Origin: Argentina anserina
Taxonomy: Eukaryota > Streptophyta > Magnoliopsida > Rosales > Rosaceae
Assembly (NCBI RefSeq): GCF_933775445.1
Contig: NW_026089464.1
Location: 248,001 to 312,000, forward strand
Direction of reading: 5' to 3'
DNA: 64,000 nt
Position numbers and translations under genes: made by a program. Below the pieces are notes generated by a model that did no database searches, had not been told where the DNA came from, and worked only from the letters and a program-made list of their open reading frames with translations. Position 1 is the stretch's first letter. Every line of letters begins with the position of its first letter. Below, piece after piece: positions 1-11,963 of this stretch.

Positions 1-50
1 ATTGTGTATCTTTTCATTTCTCGTTTGAGTATCTTTCTGTAAGGCTTCTG
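1..50 (+). repeat. Partial satellite unit at left edge
   Basis: This is the 3' tail of a unit: the end of a 41-bp subrepeat, then the CATTTCTCGTTTGAG segment and the GTAAGGCTTCTG end. The array therefore continues to the left of the window. Confidence 0.95.
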
Positions 51-240
51 ATGCGAGTTTCTATTGTATTTGAGAGTTTTGCAAGTGTGGGAGTGTGTTT
101 CTTTCAAACTGAGTTTCTTTACATCGTTTGCGTATCTTTACTATTCCAATTGTGTATCTTTACATCGTTTGCGTATCTTTACTATTCCAATTGTGGATCT
201 TTTCATTTCTTGTTTGAGTATCTTTCTGTAAGGCTTTCTG

Positions 241-430
241 ATGCGAGTTTCTATTGTATTTGAGAGTTTTGCAAGTGTGGGAGTGTGTTTCTTTCAAACT
301 GAGTATCTTTACATCGTTTGCGTATCTTTACTATTCCAATTGTGTATCTTTACATCGTTTGCGTATCTTTACTATTCCAATTGTGTATCTTTTCATTTCT
401 TGTTTGAGTATCTTTCTGTAAGGCTTTCTG
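241..430 (+). repeat. Representative 190-bp unit (two 41-bp subrepeats)
   Basis: Type example of the commonest class. Layout in unit coordinates: 1-62 head (ATGCGAGTTTCTATTG, GTATTTGAG, TTTTGCAAGTGTGGGAGTG, TTTCTTTCAAACTGA); 63-103 and 104-144 two 41-bp subrepeats; 145-167 and 168-190 two tail segments, each starting GTATCTTT and ending in GTTTGA and CTTTCTG. GTATCTTT occurs at unit positions 63, 82, 104, 123, 145 and 168. Neighbouring 190-bp units differ at a few recurrent positions: GTATTT/GAATTT, TTTTGC/TTGTGC, CAAGTG/CAACTG, CTTTC/CCTTC, CAAAC/CAATC, CTCG/CTTG/CACG and CTGATG/CCGATG. Confidence 0.95.
303..343 (+). repeat. 41-bp internal subrepeat (first copy of the pair 303-384)
   Basis: The subrepeat has two halves: a 19-bp GTATCTTT+ACATCGTTTGC and a 22-bp GTATCTTT+ACTATTCCAATTGT. 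The second copy (344-384) is identical by eye. Gain or loss of this 41-bp module explains all the major unit-length classes across the window. Each copy holds two CpG dinucleotides (TCGTTTGCG) and one CCAAT/CAATTG core. Confidence 0.95.
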
Positions 431-579
431 ATGCGAGTTTCTATTGTATTTGAGAGTTTTGCAAGTGTGGGAGTGTGTTTCTTTTAAACTGAGTATCTTT
501 ACATCGTTTGCGTATCTTTACTATTCCAATTGTGTATCTTTTCATTTCTCGTTTGAGTATCTTTCTGTAAGGCTTTCCG
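431..579 (+). repeat. Representative 149-bp short unit (one 41-bp subrepeat)
   Basis: Same head and tail as the 190-bp unit but with a single 41-bp module. The short class is 149 bp when the unit ends in CTTTCTG or CTTTCCG and 148 bp when it ends in CTTCTG. Many 148-bp units also carry GTGTAAGGC in place of CTGTAAGGC near their end, so length class and tail variant are linked. Confidence 0.93.
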
Positions 580-2394
580 ATGCGAGTTTCTATTGAATTT
601 GAGAGTTGTGCAAGTGTGGGAGTGTGTTTCCTTCAAACTGAGTATCTTTACATCGTTTGCGTATCTTTACTATTCCAATTGTGTATCTTTACATCGTTTG
701 CGTATCTTTACTATTCAAATTGTGTATCTTTTCATTTCTTGTTTGAGTATCTTTCTGTAAGGCTTTCTGATGCGAGTTTCTATTGTATTTGAGAGTTTTG
801 CAAGTGTGGGAGTGTGTTTCTTTCAAACTGAGTATCTTTACATCGTTTGCGTATCTTTACTATTCCAATTGTGTATCTTTTCATTTCTCGTTTGAGTATC
901 TTTGTGTAAGGCTTCTGATGCGAGTTTCTATTGTATTTGAGAGTTTTGCAAGTGTGGGAGTGTGTTTCTTTCAAACTGAGTATCTTTACATCGTTTGCGT
1001 ATCTTTACTATTCCAATTGTGTATCTTTTCATCGTTTGCGTATCTTTACTATTCCAATTGTGTATCTTTTCATTTCTCGTTTGAGTATCTTTCTGTAAGG
1101 CTTCTGATGCGAGTTTCTATTGTATTTGAGAGTTTTGCAAGTGTGGGAGTGTGTTTCATTCAAACTGAGTATCTTTACATCGTTTGCGTATCTTTACTAT
1201 TCCAATTGTGTATCTTTACATCGTTTGCGTATCTTTACTATTCCAATTGTGGATCTTTTCATTTCTTGTTTGAGTATCTTTCTGTAAGGCTTTCTGATGC
1301 GAGTTTCTATTGTATTTGAGAGTTTTGCAAGTGTGGGAGTGTGTTTCTTTCAAACTGAGTATCTTTACATTGTTTGCGTATCTTTACTATTTTAATTGTG
1401 TATCTTTACATCGTTTGCGTATCTTTACTATTCCAATTGTGTATCTTTTCATTTCTCGTTTGAGTATCTTTCTGTAAGGCTTTCTGATGCGAGTTTCTAT
1501 TGAATTTGAGAGTTTTGCAAGTGTGGGAGTGTGTTTCTTTCAAACTGAGTATCTTTACATCGTTTGCGTATCTTTACTATTCCAATTGTGTATCTTTTCA
1601 TTTCTTGTTTGAGTATCTTTCTGTAAGGCTTTCTGATGCGAGTTTCTATTGTATTTGAGAGTTTTGCAAGTGTGGGAGTGTGTTTCTTTCAATTTGAGTA
1701 TCTTTACATCGTTTGCGTATCTTTACTATTCCAATTGTGTATCTTTACATCGTTTGCGTATCTTTACTATTCCAATTGTGTATCTTTTCATTTCACGTTT
1801 GAGTATCTTTCTGTAAGGCTTTCTGATGCGAGTTTCTATTGAATTTGAGAGTTTTGCAACTGTGGGAGTGTGTTTCTTTCAAACTGAGTATCTTTACATC
1901 GTTTGCGTATCTTTACTATTCCAATTGTGTATCTTTACATCGTTTGCGTATCTTTACTATTCCAATTGTGTATCTTTTCATTTCTCGTTTGAGTATCTTT
2001 CTGTAAGGCTTCTGATGCGAGTTTCTATTGTATTTGAGAGTTTTGCAAGTGTGGGAGTGTGTTTCATTCAAACTGAGTATCTTTACATCGTTTGCGTATC
2101 TTTACTATTCCAATTGTGTATCTTTACATCGTTTGCGTATCTTTACTATTCCAATTGTGGATCTTTTCATTTCTTGTTTGAGTATCTTTCTGTAAGGCTT
2201 TCTGATGCGAGTTTCTATTGTATTTGAGAGTTTTGCAAGTGTGGGAGTGTGTTTCTTTCAAACTGAGTATCTTTACATCGTTTGCGTATCTTTACTATTC
2301 CAATTGTGTATCTTTACATCGTTTGCGTATCTTTACTATTCCAATTGTGTATCTTTTCATTTCTTGTTTGAGTATCTTTCTGTAAGGCTTTCTG

Positions 2395-4357
2395 ATGCGA
2401 GTTTCTATTGTATTTGAGAGTTTTGCAAGTGTGGGAGTGTGTTTCTTTCAAACTGAGTATCTTTACATCGTTTGCGTATCTTTACTATTCCAATTGTGTA
2501 TCTTTTCATTTCTCGTTTGAGTATCTTTGTGTAAGGCTTCTGATGCGAGTTTCTATTGTATTTGAGAGTTTTGCAAGTGTGGGAGTGTGTTTCTTTCAAA
2601 CTGAGTATCTTTACATCGTTTGCGTATCTTTACTATTCCAATTGTGTATCTTTACATCGTTTGCGTATCTTTACTATTCCAATTGTGTATCTTTACATCG
2701 TTTGCGTATCTTTACTATTCCAATTGTGTATCTTTTCATTTCTCGTTTGAGTATCTTTCTGTAAGGCTTTCCGATGCGAGTTTCTATTGAATTTGAGAGT
2801 TTTGCAAGTGTGGGAGTGTGTTTCTTTCAATCTGAGTATCTTTACATCGTTTGCGTATCTTTACTATTCCAATTGTGTATCTTTTCATTTCTCGTTTGAG
2901 TATCTTTCTGTAAGGCTTCTGATGCGAGTTTCTATTGTATTTGAGAGTTTTGCAAGTGTGGGAGTGTGTTTCTTTCAAACTGAGTTTCTTTACATCGTTT
3001 GCGTATCTTTACTATTCCAATTGTGTATCTTTACATCGTTTGCGTATCTTTACTATTCCAATTGTGGATCTTTTCATTTCTTGTTTGAGTATCTTTCTGT
3101 AAGGCTTTCTGATGCGAGTTTCTATTGTATTTGAGAGTTTTGCAAGTGTGGGAGTGTGTTTCTTTCAAACTGAATATCTTTACATCGTTTGCGTATCTTT
3201 ACTATTCCAATTGTGTATCTTTACATCGTTTGCGTATCTTTACTATTCCAATTGTGTATCTTTTCATTTCTTGTTTGAGTATCTTTCTGTAAGGCTTTCT
3301 GATGCGAGTTTCTATTGTATTTGAGAGTTTTGCAAGTGTGGGAGTGTGTTTCTTTTAAACTGAGTATCTTTACATCGTTTGCGTATCTTTACTATTCCAA
3401 TTGTGTATCTTTTCATTTCTCGTTTGAGTATCTTTCTGTAAGGCTTTCCGATGCGAGTTTCTATTGAATTTGAGAGTTGTGCAAGTGTGGGAGTGTGTTT
3501 CCTTCAAACTGAGTATCTTTACATCGTTTGCGTATCTTTACTATTCCAATTGTGTATCTTTACATCGTTTGCGTATCTTTACTATTCCAATTGTGTATCT
3601 TTTCATTTCTTGTTTGAGTATCTTTCTGTAAGGCTTTCTGATGCGAGTTTCTATTGTATTTGAGAGTTTTGCAAGTGTGGGAGTGTGTTTCTTTCAAACT
3701 GAGTATCTTTACATCGTTTGCGTATCTTTACTATTCCAATTGTGTATCTTTTCATTTCTCGTTTGAGTATCTTTGTGTAAGGCTTCTGATGCGAGTTTCT
3801 ATTGTATTTGAGAGTTTTGCAAGTGTGGGAGTGTGTTTCTTTCAAACTGAGTATCTTTACATCGTTTGCGTATCTTTACTATTCCAATTGTGTATCTTTA
3901 CATCGTTTGCGTATCTTTACTATTCCAATTGTGTATCTTTACATCGTTTGCGTATCTTTACTATTCCAATTGTGTATCTTTTCATTTCTCGTTTGAGTAT
4001 CTTTCTGTAAGGCTTTCCGATGCGAGTTTCTATTGAATTTGAGAGTTTTGCAAGTGTGGGAGTGTGTTTCTTTCAATCTGAGTATCTTTACATCGTTTGC
4101 GTATCTTTACTATTCCAATTGTGTATCTTTTCATTTCTCGTTTGAGTATCTTTCTGTAAGGCTTCTGATGCGAGTTTCTATTGTATTTGAGAGTTTTGCA
4201 AGTGTGGGAGTGTGTTTCTTTCAAACTGAGTTTCTTTACATCGTTTGCGTATCTTTACTATTCCAATTGTGTATCTTTACATCGTTTGCGTATCTTTACT
4301 ATTCCAATTGTGGATCTTTTCATTTCTTGTTTGAGTATCTTTCTGTAAGGCTTTCTG
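2395..4357 (+). repeat. 7-unit HOR of 1,246 bp and a partial second copy
   Basis: Unit lengths from 2,395 are 148, 231, 148, 190, 190, 149 and 190 bp, total 1,246. From 3,641 the order restarts (148, 231, 148, 190) and then breaks. Corresponding units share variants: GTGTAAGGC ending the 148-bp unit, CAATCTGAG in the units at 2,774 and 4,020, and GTTTCTTTAC with GTGGATC in those at 2,922 and 4,168. The same seven-length order recurs at 10,718-11,963. Confidence 0.88.
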
Positions 4358-6440
4358 ATGCGAGTTTCTATTGTATTTGAGAGTTTTGCAAGTGTGGGAG
4401 TGTGTTTCTTTTAAACTGAGTATCTTTACATCGTTTGCGTATCTTTACTATTCCAATTGTGTATCTTTTCATTTCTCGTTTGAGTATCTTTGTGTAAGGC
4501 TTCTGATGCGAGTTTCTATTGTATTTGAGAGTTTTGCAAGTGTGGGAGTGTGTTTCTTTCAAACTGAGTATCTTTACATCGTTTGCGTATCTTTACTATT
4601 CCAATTGTGTATCTTTACATCGTTTGCGTATCTTTACTATTCCAATTGTGTATCTTTTCATTTCTCGTTTGAGTATCTTTCTGTAAGGCTTTCTGATGCG
4701 AGTTTCTATTGAATTTGAGAGTTTTGCAACTGTGGGAGTGTTTCTTTCAAACTGAGTATCTTTACATCGTTTGCGTATCTTTACTATTCCAATTGTGTAT
4801 CTTTACATCGTTTGCGTATCTTTACTATTCCAATTGTGTATCTTTTCATTTCTCGTTTGAGTATCTTTCTGTAAGGCTTCTGATGCGAGTTTCTATTGTA
4901 TTTGAGAGTTTTGCAAGTGTGGGAGTGTGTTTCTTTCAAACTGAGTATCTTTACATCATTTGCGTATCTTTACTATTCCAATTGTGTATCTTTATATCGT
5001 TTGCGTATCTTTACTATTCCAATTGTGTATCTTTTCATTTCTCGTTTGAGTATCTTTCTGTACGGCTTCTGATGCGAGTTTCTATTGTATTTGAGAGTTT
5101 TGCAAGTGTGGGAGTGTGTTTCTTTCAAACTGAGTATCTTTACATCGTTTGCGTATCTTTACTATTCCAATTGTGTATCTTTACATCGTTTGCGTATCTT
5201 TACTATTCCAATTGTGTATCTTTTCATTTCTCGTTTGAGTATCTTTCTGTAAGGCTTTCCGATGCGAGTTTCTATTGAATTTGAGAGTTTTGCAAGTGTG
5301 GGAGTGTGTTTCTTTCAATCTGAGTATCTTTACATCGTTTGCGTATCTTTACTATTCCAATTGTGTATCTTTTCATTTCTCGTTTGAGTATCTTTCTGTA
5401 AGGCTTCTGATGCGAGTTTCTATTGTATTTGAGAGTTTTGCAAGTGTGGGAGTGTGTTTCTTTCAAACTGAGTTTCTTTACATCGTTTGCGTATCTTTAC
5501 TATTCCAATTGTGTATCTTTACATCGTTTGCGTATCTTTACTATTCCAATTGTGGATCTTTTCATTTCTTGTTTGAGTATCTTTCTGTAAGGCTTTCTGA
5601 TGCGAGTTTCTATTGTATTTGAGAGTTTTGCAAGTGTGGGAGTGTGTTTCTTTTAAACTGAGTATCTTTACATCGTTTGCGTATCTTTACTATTCCAATT
5701 GTGTATCTTTTCATTTCTCGTTTGAGTATCTTTGTGTAAGGCTTCTGATGCGAGTTTCTATTGTATTTGAGAGTTTTGCAAGTGTGGGAGTGTGTTTCTT
5801 TCAAACTGAGTATCTTTACATCGTTTGCGTATCTTTACTATTCCAATTGTGTATCTTTACATCGTTTGCGTATCTTTACTATTCCAATTGTGTATCTTTT
5901 CATTTCTCGTTTGAGTATCTTTCTGTAAGGCTTTCTGATGCGAGTTTCTATTGAATTTGAGAGTTTTGCAACTGTGGGAGTGTGTTTCTTTCAAACTGAG
6001 TATCTTTACATCGTTTGCGTATCTTTACTATTCCAATTGTGTATCTTTACATCGTTTGCGTATCTTTACTATTCCAATTGTGTATCTTTTCATTTCTCGT
6101 TTGAGTATCTTTCTGTAAGGCTTCTGATGCGAGTTTCTATTGTATTTGAGAGTTTTGCAAGTGTGGGAGTGTGTTTCTTTCAAACTGAGTATCTTTACAT
6201 CATTTGCGTATCTTTACTATTCCAATTGTGTATCTTTATATCGTTTGCGTATCTTTACTATTCCAATTGTGTATCTTTTCATTTCTCGTTTGAGTATCTT
6301 TCTGTACGGCTTCTGATGCGAGTTTCTATTGTATTTGAGAGTTTTGCAAGTGTGGGAGTGTGTTTCTTTCAAACTGAGTATCTTTACATCGTTTGCGTAT
6401 CTTTACTATTCCAATTGTGTATCTTTTCATTTCTCGTTTG
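4020..6440 (+). repeat. Tandem duplication, about 1,242-1,244 bp, two copies
   Basis: Units from 4,020 (148, 190, 148, 190, 187, 189, then 190) correspond to those from 5,262 (148, 190, 148, 190, 189, 189, then 148). Shared markers include ACATCATTTGCG, TTATATCGTTTG and CTGTACGGC; the last has its variant C at 5,063 and 6,307, 1,244 bp apart. The copies differ by a 2-bp deletion in the 4,696 unit and part company in the last unit. Confidence 0.88.
4696..4882 (+). repeat. 187-bp unit with a 2-bp deletion
   Basis: GTGGGAGTGTGTTTC of the consensus reads GTGGGAGTGTTTC here (near 4,735-4,745), one GT lost. The sister copy at 5,938 keeps the GT, so the change came after the duplication or was corrected in one copy. 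It shifts the frame of any readthrough ORF. Confidence 0.9.
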
Positions 6441-6463
6441 AGTATCTTTGTGTAAGGCTTCTG

Positions 6464-6734
6464 ATGCGAGTTTCTATTGTATTTGAGAGTTTTGCAAGTG
6501 TGGGAGTGTGTTTCTTTCAAACTGAGTATCTTTACATCGTTTGCGTATCTTTACTATTCCAATTGTGTATCTTTACATCGTTTGCGTATCTTTACTATTC
6601 CAATTGTGTATCTTTACATCGTTTGCGTATCTTTACTATTCCAATTGTGTATCTTTACATCGTTTGCGTATCTTTACTATTCCAATTGTGTATCTTTTCA
6701 TTTCTCGTTTGAGTATCTTTGTGTAAGGCTTCTG
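6464..6734 (+). repeat. 271-bp long unit (four 41-bp subrepeats)
   Basis: Four consecutive 41-bp modules lie between the usual head and tail, the longest class found. It is followed directly by a 231-bp unit with three modules (6,735-6,965), so seven modules occur within about 500 bp. Confidence 0.93.
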
Positions 6735-8211
6735 ATGCGAGTTTCTATTGTATTTGAGAGTTTTGCAAGTGTGGGAGTGTGTTTCTTTCAAACTGAGTAT
6801 CTTTACATCGTTTGCGTATCTTTACTATTCCAATTGTGTATCTTTACATCGTTTGCGTATCTTTACTATTCCAATTGTGTATCTTTACATCGTTTGCGTA
6901 TCTTTACTATTCCAATTGTGTATCTTTTCATTTCTCGTTTGAGTATCTTTCTGTAAGGCTTTCCGATGCGAGTTTCTATTGAATTTGAGAGTTGTGCAAG
7001 TGTGGGAGTGTGTTTCCTTCAAACTGAGTATCTTTACATCGTTTGCGTATCTTTACTATTCCAATTGTGTATCTTTACATCGTTTGCGTATCTTTACTAT
7101 TCCAATTGTGTATCTTTTCATTTCTTGTTTGAGTATCTTTCTGTAAGGCTTTCTGATGCGAGTTTCTATTGTATTTGAGAGTTTTGCAAGTGTGGGAGTG
7201 TGTTTCTTTCAAACTGAGTATCTTTACATCGTTTGCGTATCTTTACTATTCCAAATGTGTATCTTTTCATTTCTTGTTTGAGTATCTTTCTGTAAGGCTT
7301 TCTGATGCGAGTTTCTATTGTATTTGAGAGTTTTGCAAGTGTGGGAGTGTGTTTCTTTCAAACTGAGTATCTTTACATCGTTTGCGTATGTTTACTATTC
7401 CAATTGTGTATCTTTACATCGTTTGCGTATCTTTACTATTCCAATTGTGTATCTTTTCATTTCTCGTTTGAGTATCTTTCTGTAAGGCTTCTGATGCGAG
7501 TTTCTATTGTATTTGAGAGTTTTGCAAGTGTGGGAGTGTGTTTCTTTCAAACTGAGTATCTTTACATCGTTTGCGTATCTTTACTATTCCAATTGTGTAT
7601 CTTTACATCGTTTGCGTATCTTTACTATTCCAATTGTGGATCTTTTCATTTCTTGTTTGAGTATCTTTCTGTAAGGCTTTCTGATGCGAGTTTCTATTGT
7701 ATTTGAGAGTTTTGCAAGTGTGGGAGTGTGTTTCTTTCAAACTGAGTATCTTTACATCGTTTGCGTATCTTGACTATTCCAATTGTGTATCTTTACATCG
7801 TTTGCGTATCTTTACTATTCCAATTGTGTATCTTTTCATTTCTTGTTTGAGTATCTTTCTGTAAGGCTTTCTGATGCGAGTTTCTATTGTATTTGAGAGT
7901 TTTGCAAGTGTGGGAGTGTGTTTCTTTCAAACTGAGTATCTTTACATCGTTTGCGTATCTTTACTATTCCAATTGTGTATCTTTACATCGTTTGCGTATC
8001 TTTACTATTCCAATTGTGTATCTTTTCATTTCTTGTTTGAGTATCTTTCTGTAAGGCTTTCTGATGCGAGTTTCTATTGTATTTGAGAGTTTTGCAAGTG
8101 TGGGAGTGTGTTTCTTTCAAACTGAGTATCTTTACATCGTTTGCGTATCTTTACTATTCCAATTGTGTATCTTTTCATTTCTCGTTTGAGTATCTTTGTG
8201 TAAGGCTTCTG

Positions 8212-8483
8212 ATGCGAGTTTCTATTGTATTTGAGAGTTTTGCAAGTGTGGGAGTGTGTTTCTTTCAAACTGAGTATCTTTACATCGTTTGCGTATCTTT
8301 ACTATTCCAATTGTGTATCTTTACATCGTTTGCGTATCTTTACTATTCCAATTGTGTATCTTTACATCGTTTGCGTATCTTTACTATTCCAATTGTGTAT
8401 CTTTACATCGTTTGCGTATCTTTACTATTCCAATTGTGTATCTTTTCATTTCTCGTTTGAGTATCTTTCTGTAAGGCTTTCTG
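8212..8483 (+). repeat. 272-bp long unit (four 41-bp subrepeats)
   Basis: Four 41-bp modules ending in CTTTCTG. Its positional counterpart at 46,524 also has four modules, whereas the counterpart at 42,917 has three, so the module number changed by one between duplicated blocks. Confidence 0.93.
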
Positions 8484-8673
8484 ATGCGAGTTTCTATTGA
8501 ATTTGAGAGTTTTGCAACTGTGGGAGTGTGTTTCTTTCAAACTGAGTATCTTTACATCGTTTGCGTATCTTTACTATTCCAATTGTGTATCTTTACATCG
8601 TTTGCGTATCTTTACTATTCCAATTGTGTATCTTTTCATTTCTCGTTTGAGTATCTTTCTGTAAGGCTTTCTG

Positions 8674-8862
8674 ATGCGAGTTTCTATTGAATTTGAGAGT
8701 TGTGCAAGTGTGGGAGTGTGTTTCCTTCAAACTGAGTATCTTTACATCGTTTGCGTATCTTTACTATTCCAATTGTGTATCTTTACATCGTTTGCGTATC
8801 TTTACTATTCCAATTGTGTATCTTTCATTTCTCGTTTGAGTATCTTTCTGTAAGGCTTTCTG
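8674..8862 (+). repeat. 189-bp unit produced by loss of one T in the tail
   Basis: GTATCTTTTCATTTC reads GTATCTTTCATTTC near 8,820-8,830. Unlike ordinary 189-bp units this one ends in CTTTCTG, so the missing base lies in the first tail segment and not at the usual T-indel site. Confidence 0.9.
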
Positions 8863-9473
8863 ATGCGAGTTTCTATTGAATTTGAGAGTTGTGCAAGTGT
8901 GGGAGTGTGTTTCTTTCAAACTGAGTATCTTTACATCGTTTGCGTATCTTTACTATTCCAATTGTGTATCTTTACATCGTTTGCGTATCTTTACTATTCC
9001 AATTGTGTATCTTTACATCGTTTGCGTATCTTTACTATTCCAATTGTGTATCTTTTCAATTCTCGTTTGAGTATCTTTCTGTAAGGCTTTCTGATGCGAG
9101 TTTCTATTGAATTTGAGAGTTTTGCAACTGTGGGAGTGTGTTTCTTTCAAACTGAGTATCTTTACATCGTTTGCGTATCTTTACTATTCCAATTGTGTAT
9201 CTTTACATCGTTTGCGTATCTTTACTATTCCAATTGTGTATCTTTTCATTTCTCGTTTGAGTATCTTTCTGTAAGGCTTTCCGATGCGAGTTTCTATTGA
9301 ATTTGAGAGTTGTGCAAGTGTGGGAGTGTGTTTCCTTCAAACTGAGTATCTTTACATCGTTTGCGTATCTTTACTATTCCAATTGTGTATCTTTACATCG
9401 TTTGCGTATCTTTACTATTCCAATTGTGTATCTTTTCATTTCTTGTTTGAGTATCTTTCTGTAAGGCTTTCTG

Positions 9474-11963
9474 ATGCGAGTTTCTATTGTATTTGAGAGT
9501 TTTGCAAGTGTGGGAGTGTGTTTCTTTCAAACTGAGTATCTTTACATCGTTTGCGTATCTTTACTATTCCAATTGTGTATCTTTTCATTTCTCGTTTGAG
9601 TATCTTTGTGTAAGGCTTCTGATGCGAGTTTCTATTGTATTTGAGAGTTTTGCAAGTGTGGGAGTGTGTTTCTTTCAAACTGAGTATCTTTACATCGTTT
9701 GCGTATCTTTACTATTCCAATTGTGTATCTTTACATCGTTTGCGTATCTTTACTATTCCAATTGTGTATCTTTACATCGTTTGCGTATCTTTACTATTCC
9801 AATTGTGTATCTTTTCATTTCTCGTTTGAGTATCTTTCTGTAAGGCTTTCCGATGCGAGTTTCTATTGAATTTGAGAGTTTTGCAAGTGTGGGAGTGTGT
9901 TTCTTTCAATCTGAGTATCTTTACATCGTTTGCGTATCTTTACTATTCCAATTGTGTATCTTTTCATTTCTCGTTTGAGTATCTTTCTGTAAGGCTTCTG
10001 ATGCGAGTTTCTATTGTATTTGAGAGTTTTGCAAGTGTGGGAGTGTGTTTCTTTCAAACTGAGTTTCTTTACATCGTTTGCGTATCTTTACTATTCCAAT
10101 TGTGTATCTTTACATCGTTTGCGTATCTTTACTATTCCAATTGTGGATCTTTTCATTTCTTGTTTGAGTATCTTTCTGTAAGGCTTTCTGATGCGAGTTT
10201 CTATTGTATTTGAGAGTTTTGCAAGTGTGGGAGTGTGTTTCTTTCAAACTGAGTATCTTTACATCGTTTGCGTATCTTTACTATTCCAATTGTGTATCTT
10301 TACATCGTTTGCGTATCTTTACTATTCCAATTGTGTATCTTTTCATTTCTTGTTTGAGTATCTTTCTGTAAGGCTTCTGATGCGAGTTTCTATTGTATTT
10401 GAGAGTTTTGCAAGTGTGGGAGTGTGTTTCTTTCAAACTGAGTATCTTTACATCGTTTGCGTATCTTTACTATTCCAATTGTGTATCTTTTCATTTCTCG
10501 TTTGAGTATGTTTGTGTAAGGCTTCTGATGCGAGTTTCTATTGTATTTGAGAGTTTTGCAAGTGTGGGAGTGTGTTTCTTTCAAACTGAGTATCTTTACA
10601 TCGTTTGCGTATCTTTACTATTCCAATTGTGTATCTTTACATCGTTTGCGTATCTTTACTATTCCAATTGTGTATCTTTTCATTTCTTGTTTGAGTATCT
10701 TTCTGTAAGGCTTTCTGATGCGAGTTTCTATTGTATTTGAGAGTTTTGCAAGTGTGGGAGTGTGTTTCTTTCAAACTGAGTATCTTTACATCGTTTGCGT
10801 ATCTTTACTATTCCAATTGTGTATCTTTTCATTTCTCGTTTGAGTATCTTTGTGTAAGGCTTCTGATGCGAGTTTCTATTGTATTTGAGAGTTTTGCAAG
10901 TGTGGGAGTGTGTTTCTTTCAAACTGAGTATCTTTACATCGTTTGCGTATCTTTACTATTCCAATTGTGTATCTTTACATCGTTTGCGTATCTTTACTAT
11001 TCCAATTGTGTATCTTTACATCGTTTGCGTATCTTTACTATTCCAATTGTGTATCTTTTCATTTCTCGTTTGAGTATCTTTCTGTAAGGCTTTCCGATGC
11101 GAGTTTCTATTGAATTTGAGAGTTTTGCAAGTGTGGGAGTGTGTTTCTTTCAATCTGAGTATCTTTACATCGTTTGCGTATCTTTACTATTCCAATTGTG
11201 TATCTTTTCATTTCTCGTTTGAGTATCTTTGTGTAAGGCTTCTGATGCGAGTTTCTATTGTATTTGAGAGTTTTGCAAGTGTGGGAGTGTGTTTCTTTCA
11301 AACTGAGTTTCTTTACATCGTTTGCGTATCTTTACTATTCCAATTGTGTATCTTTACATCGTTTGCGTATCTTTACTATTCCAATTGTGGATCTTTTCAT
11401 TTCTTGTTTGAGTATCTTTCTGTAAGGCTTTCTGATGCGAGTTTCTATTGTATTTGAGAGTTTTGCAAGTGTGGGAGTGTGTTTCTTTCAAACTGAGTAT
11501 CTTTACATCGTTTGCGTATCTTTACTATTCCAATTGTGTATCTTTACATCGTTTGCGTATCTTTACTATTCCAATTGTGTATCTTTTCATTTCTTGTTTG
11601 AGTATCTTTCTGTAAGGCTTTCTGATGCGAGTTTCTATTGTATTTGAGAGTTTTGCAAGTGTGGGAGTGTGTTTCTTTTAAACTGAGTATCTTTACATCG
11701 TTTGCGTATCTTTACTATTCCAATTGTGTATCTTTTCATTTCTCGTTTGAGTATCTTTCTGTAAGGCTTTCCGATGCGAGTTTCTATTGAATTTGAGAGT
11801 TGTGCAAGTGTGGGAGTGTGTTTCCTTCAAACTGAGTATCTTTACATCGTTTGCGTATCTTTACTATTCCAATTGTGTATCTTTACATCGTTTGCGTATC
11901 TTTACTATTCGAATTGTGTATCTTTTCATTTCTTGTTTGAGTATCTTTCTGTAAGGCTTTCTG
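9474..11963 (+). repeat. 7-unit HOR, 1,244-1,246 bp, two full copies
   Basis: Copy 1, 9,474-10,717: 148, 231, 148, 190, 189, 148, 190. Copy 2, 10,718-11,963: 148, 231, 148, 190, 190, 149, 190. Matching units share CAATCTGAG (9,853 and 11,097) and GTTTCTTTAC with TTGTGGATC (10,001 and 11,245). Copy 1 has a GAGTATGTTTGTG tail variant near 10,510 that also appears near 13,677. Copy 2 has the same length order as 2,395-3,640. Confidence 0.88.

Larger units (their letters stand above)
1..2394 (+). repeat. Satellite block, tail of a 7-unit HOR plus mixed units
   Basis: Units 51-917 (190, 190, 149, 190, 148 bp) match the units from 2,922 in order, length and variants, at an offset of 2,871 bp. They include the GTTTCTTTAC and TTGTGGATC variants in the 51 and 2,922 units. 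The unit at 918 is odd: its second subrepeat begins GTATCTTTTCATCG, an A-to-T change. The unit at 1,297 has a TATTTTAATTG variant. No other sequence is present. Confidence 0.85.
6966..9473 (+). repeat. Satellite block related to the 42-48 kb HOR
   Basis: Unit lengths from 7,305 are 189, 190, 190, 190, 148, 272, 190, 189, 231, 190, 190, 148. From 45,617 they are 189, 190, 190, 190, 148, 272, 190, 190, 231, 190, 191, 147, so twelve units match apart from 1-bp differences. Shared rare variants include GTATGTTTAC (7,389 region and 45,701 region) and CTTGACTATTCC (variant G at 7,772, 42,477 and 46,084). Confidence 0.88.

Noticed and set aside
303..384. CRISPR-like array of regularly spaced direct repeats
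   Set aside because: The intervals between GTATCTTT motifs are themselves repeated and not unique. There are no variable spacers, leader or cas genes, and the repeat spans the entire window.
780..974. Recurrent minus-strand 64-codon ORF (basic, Lys/Arg-rich), repeated dozens of times
   Set aside because: It is the antisense of the head, one module and the tail of two adjacent units where a 148-bp unit is involved. It lies opposite equally long + strand ORFs and depends only on unit length. No sign of selection or a start context was seen.
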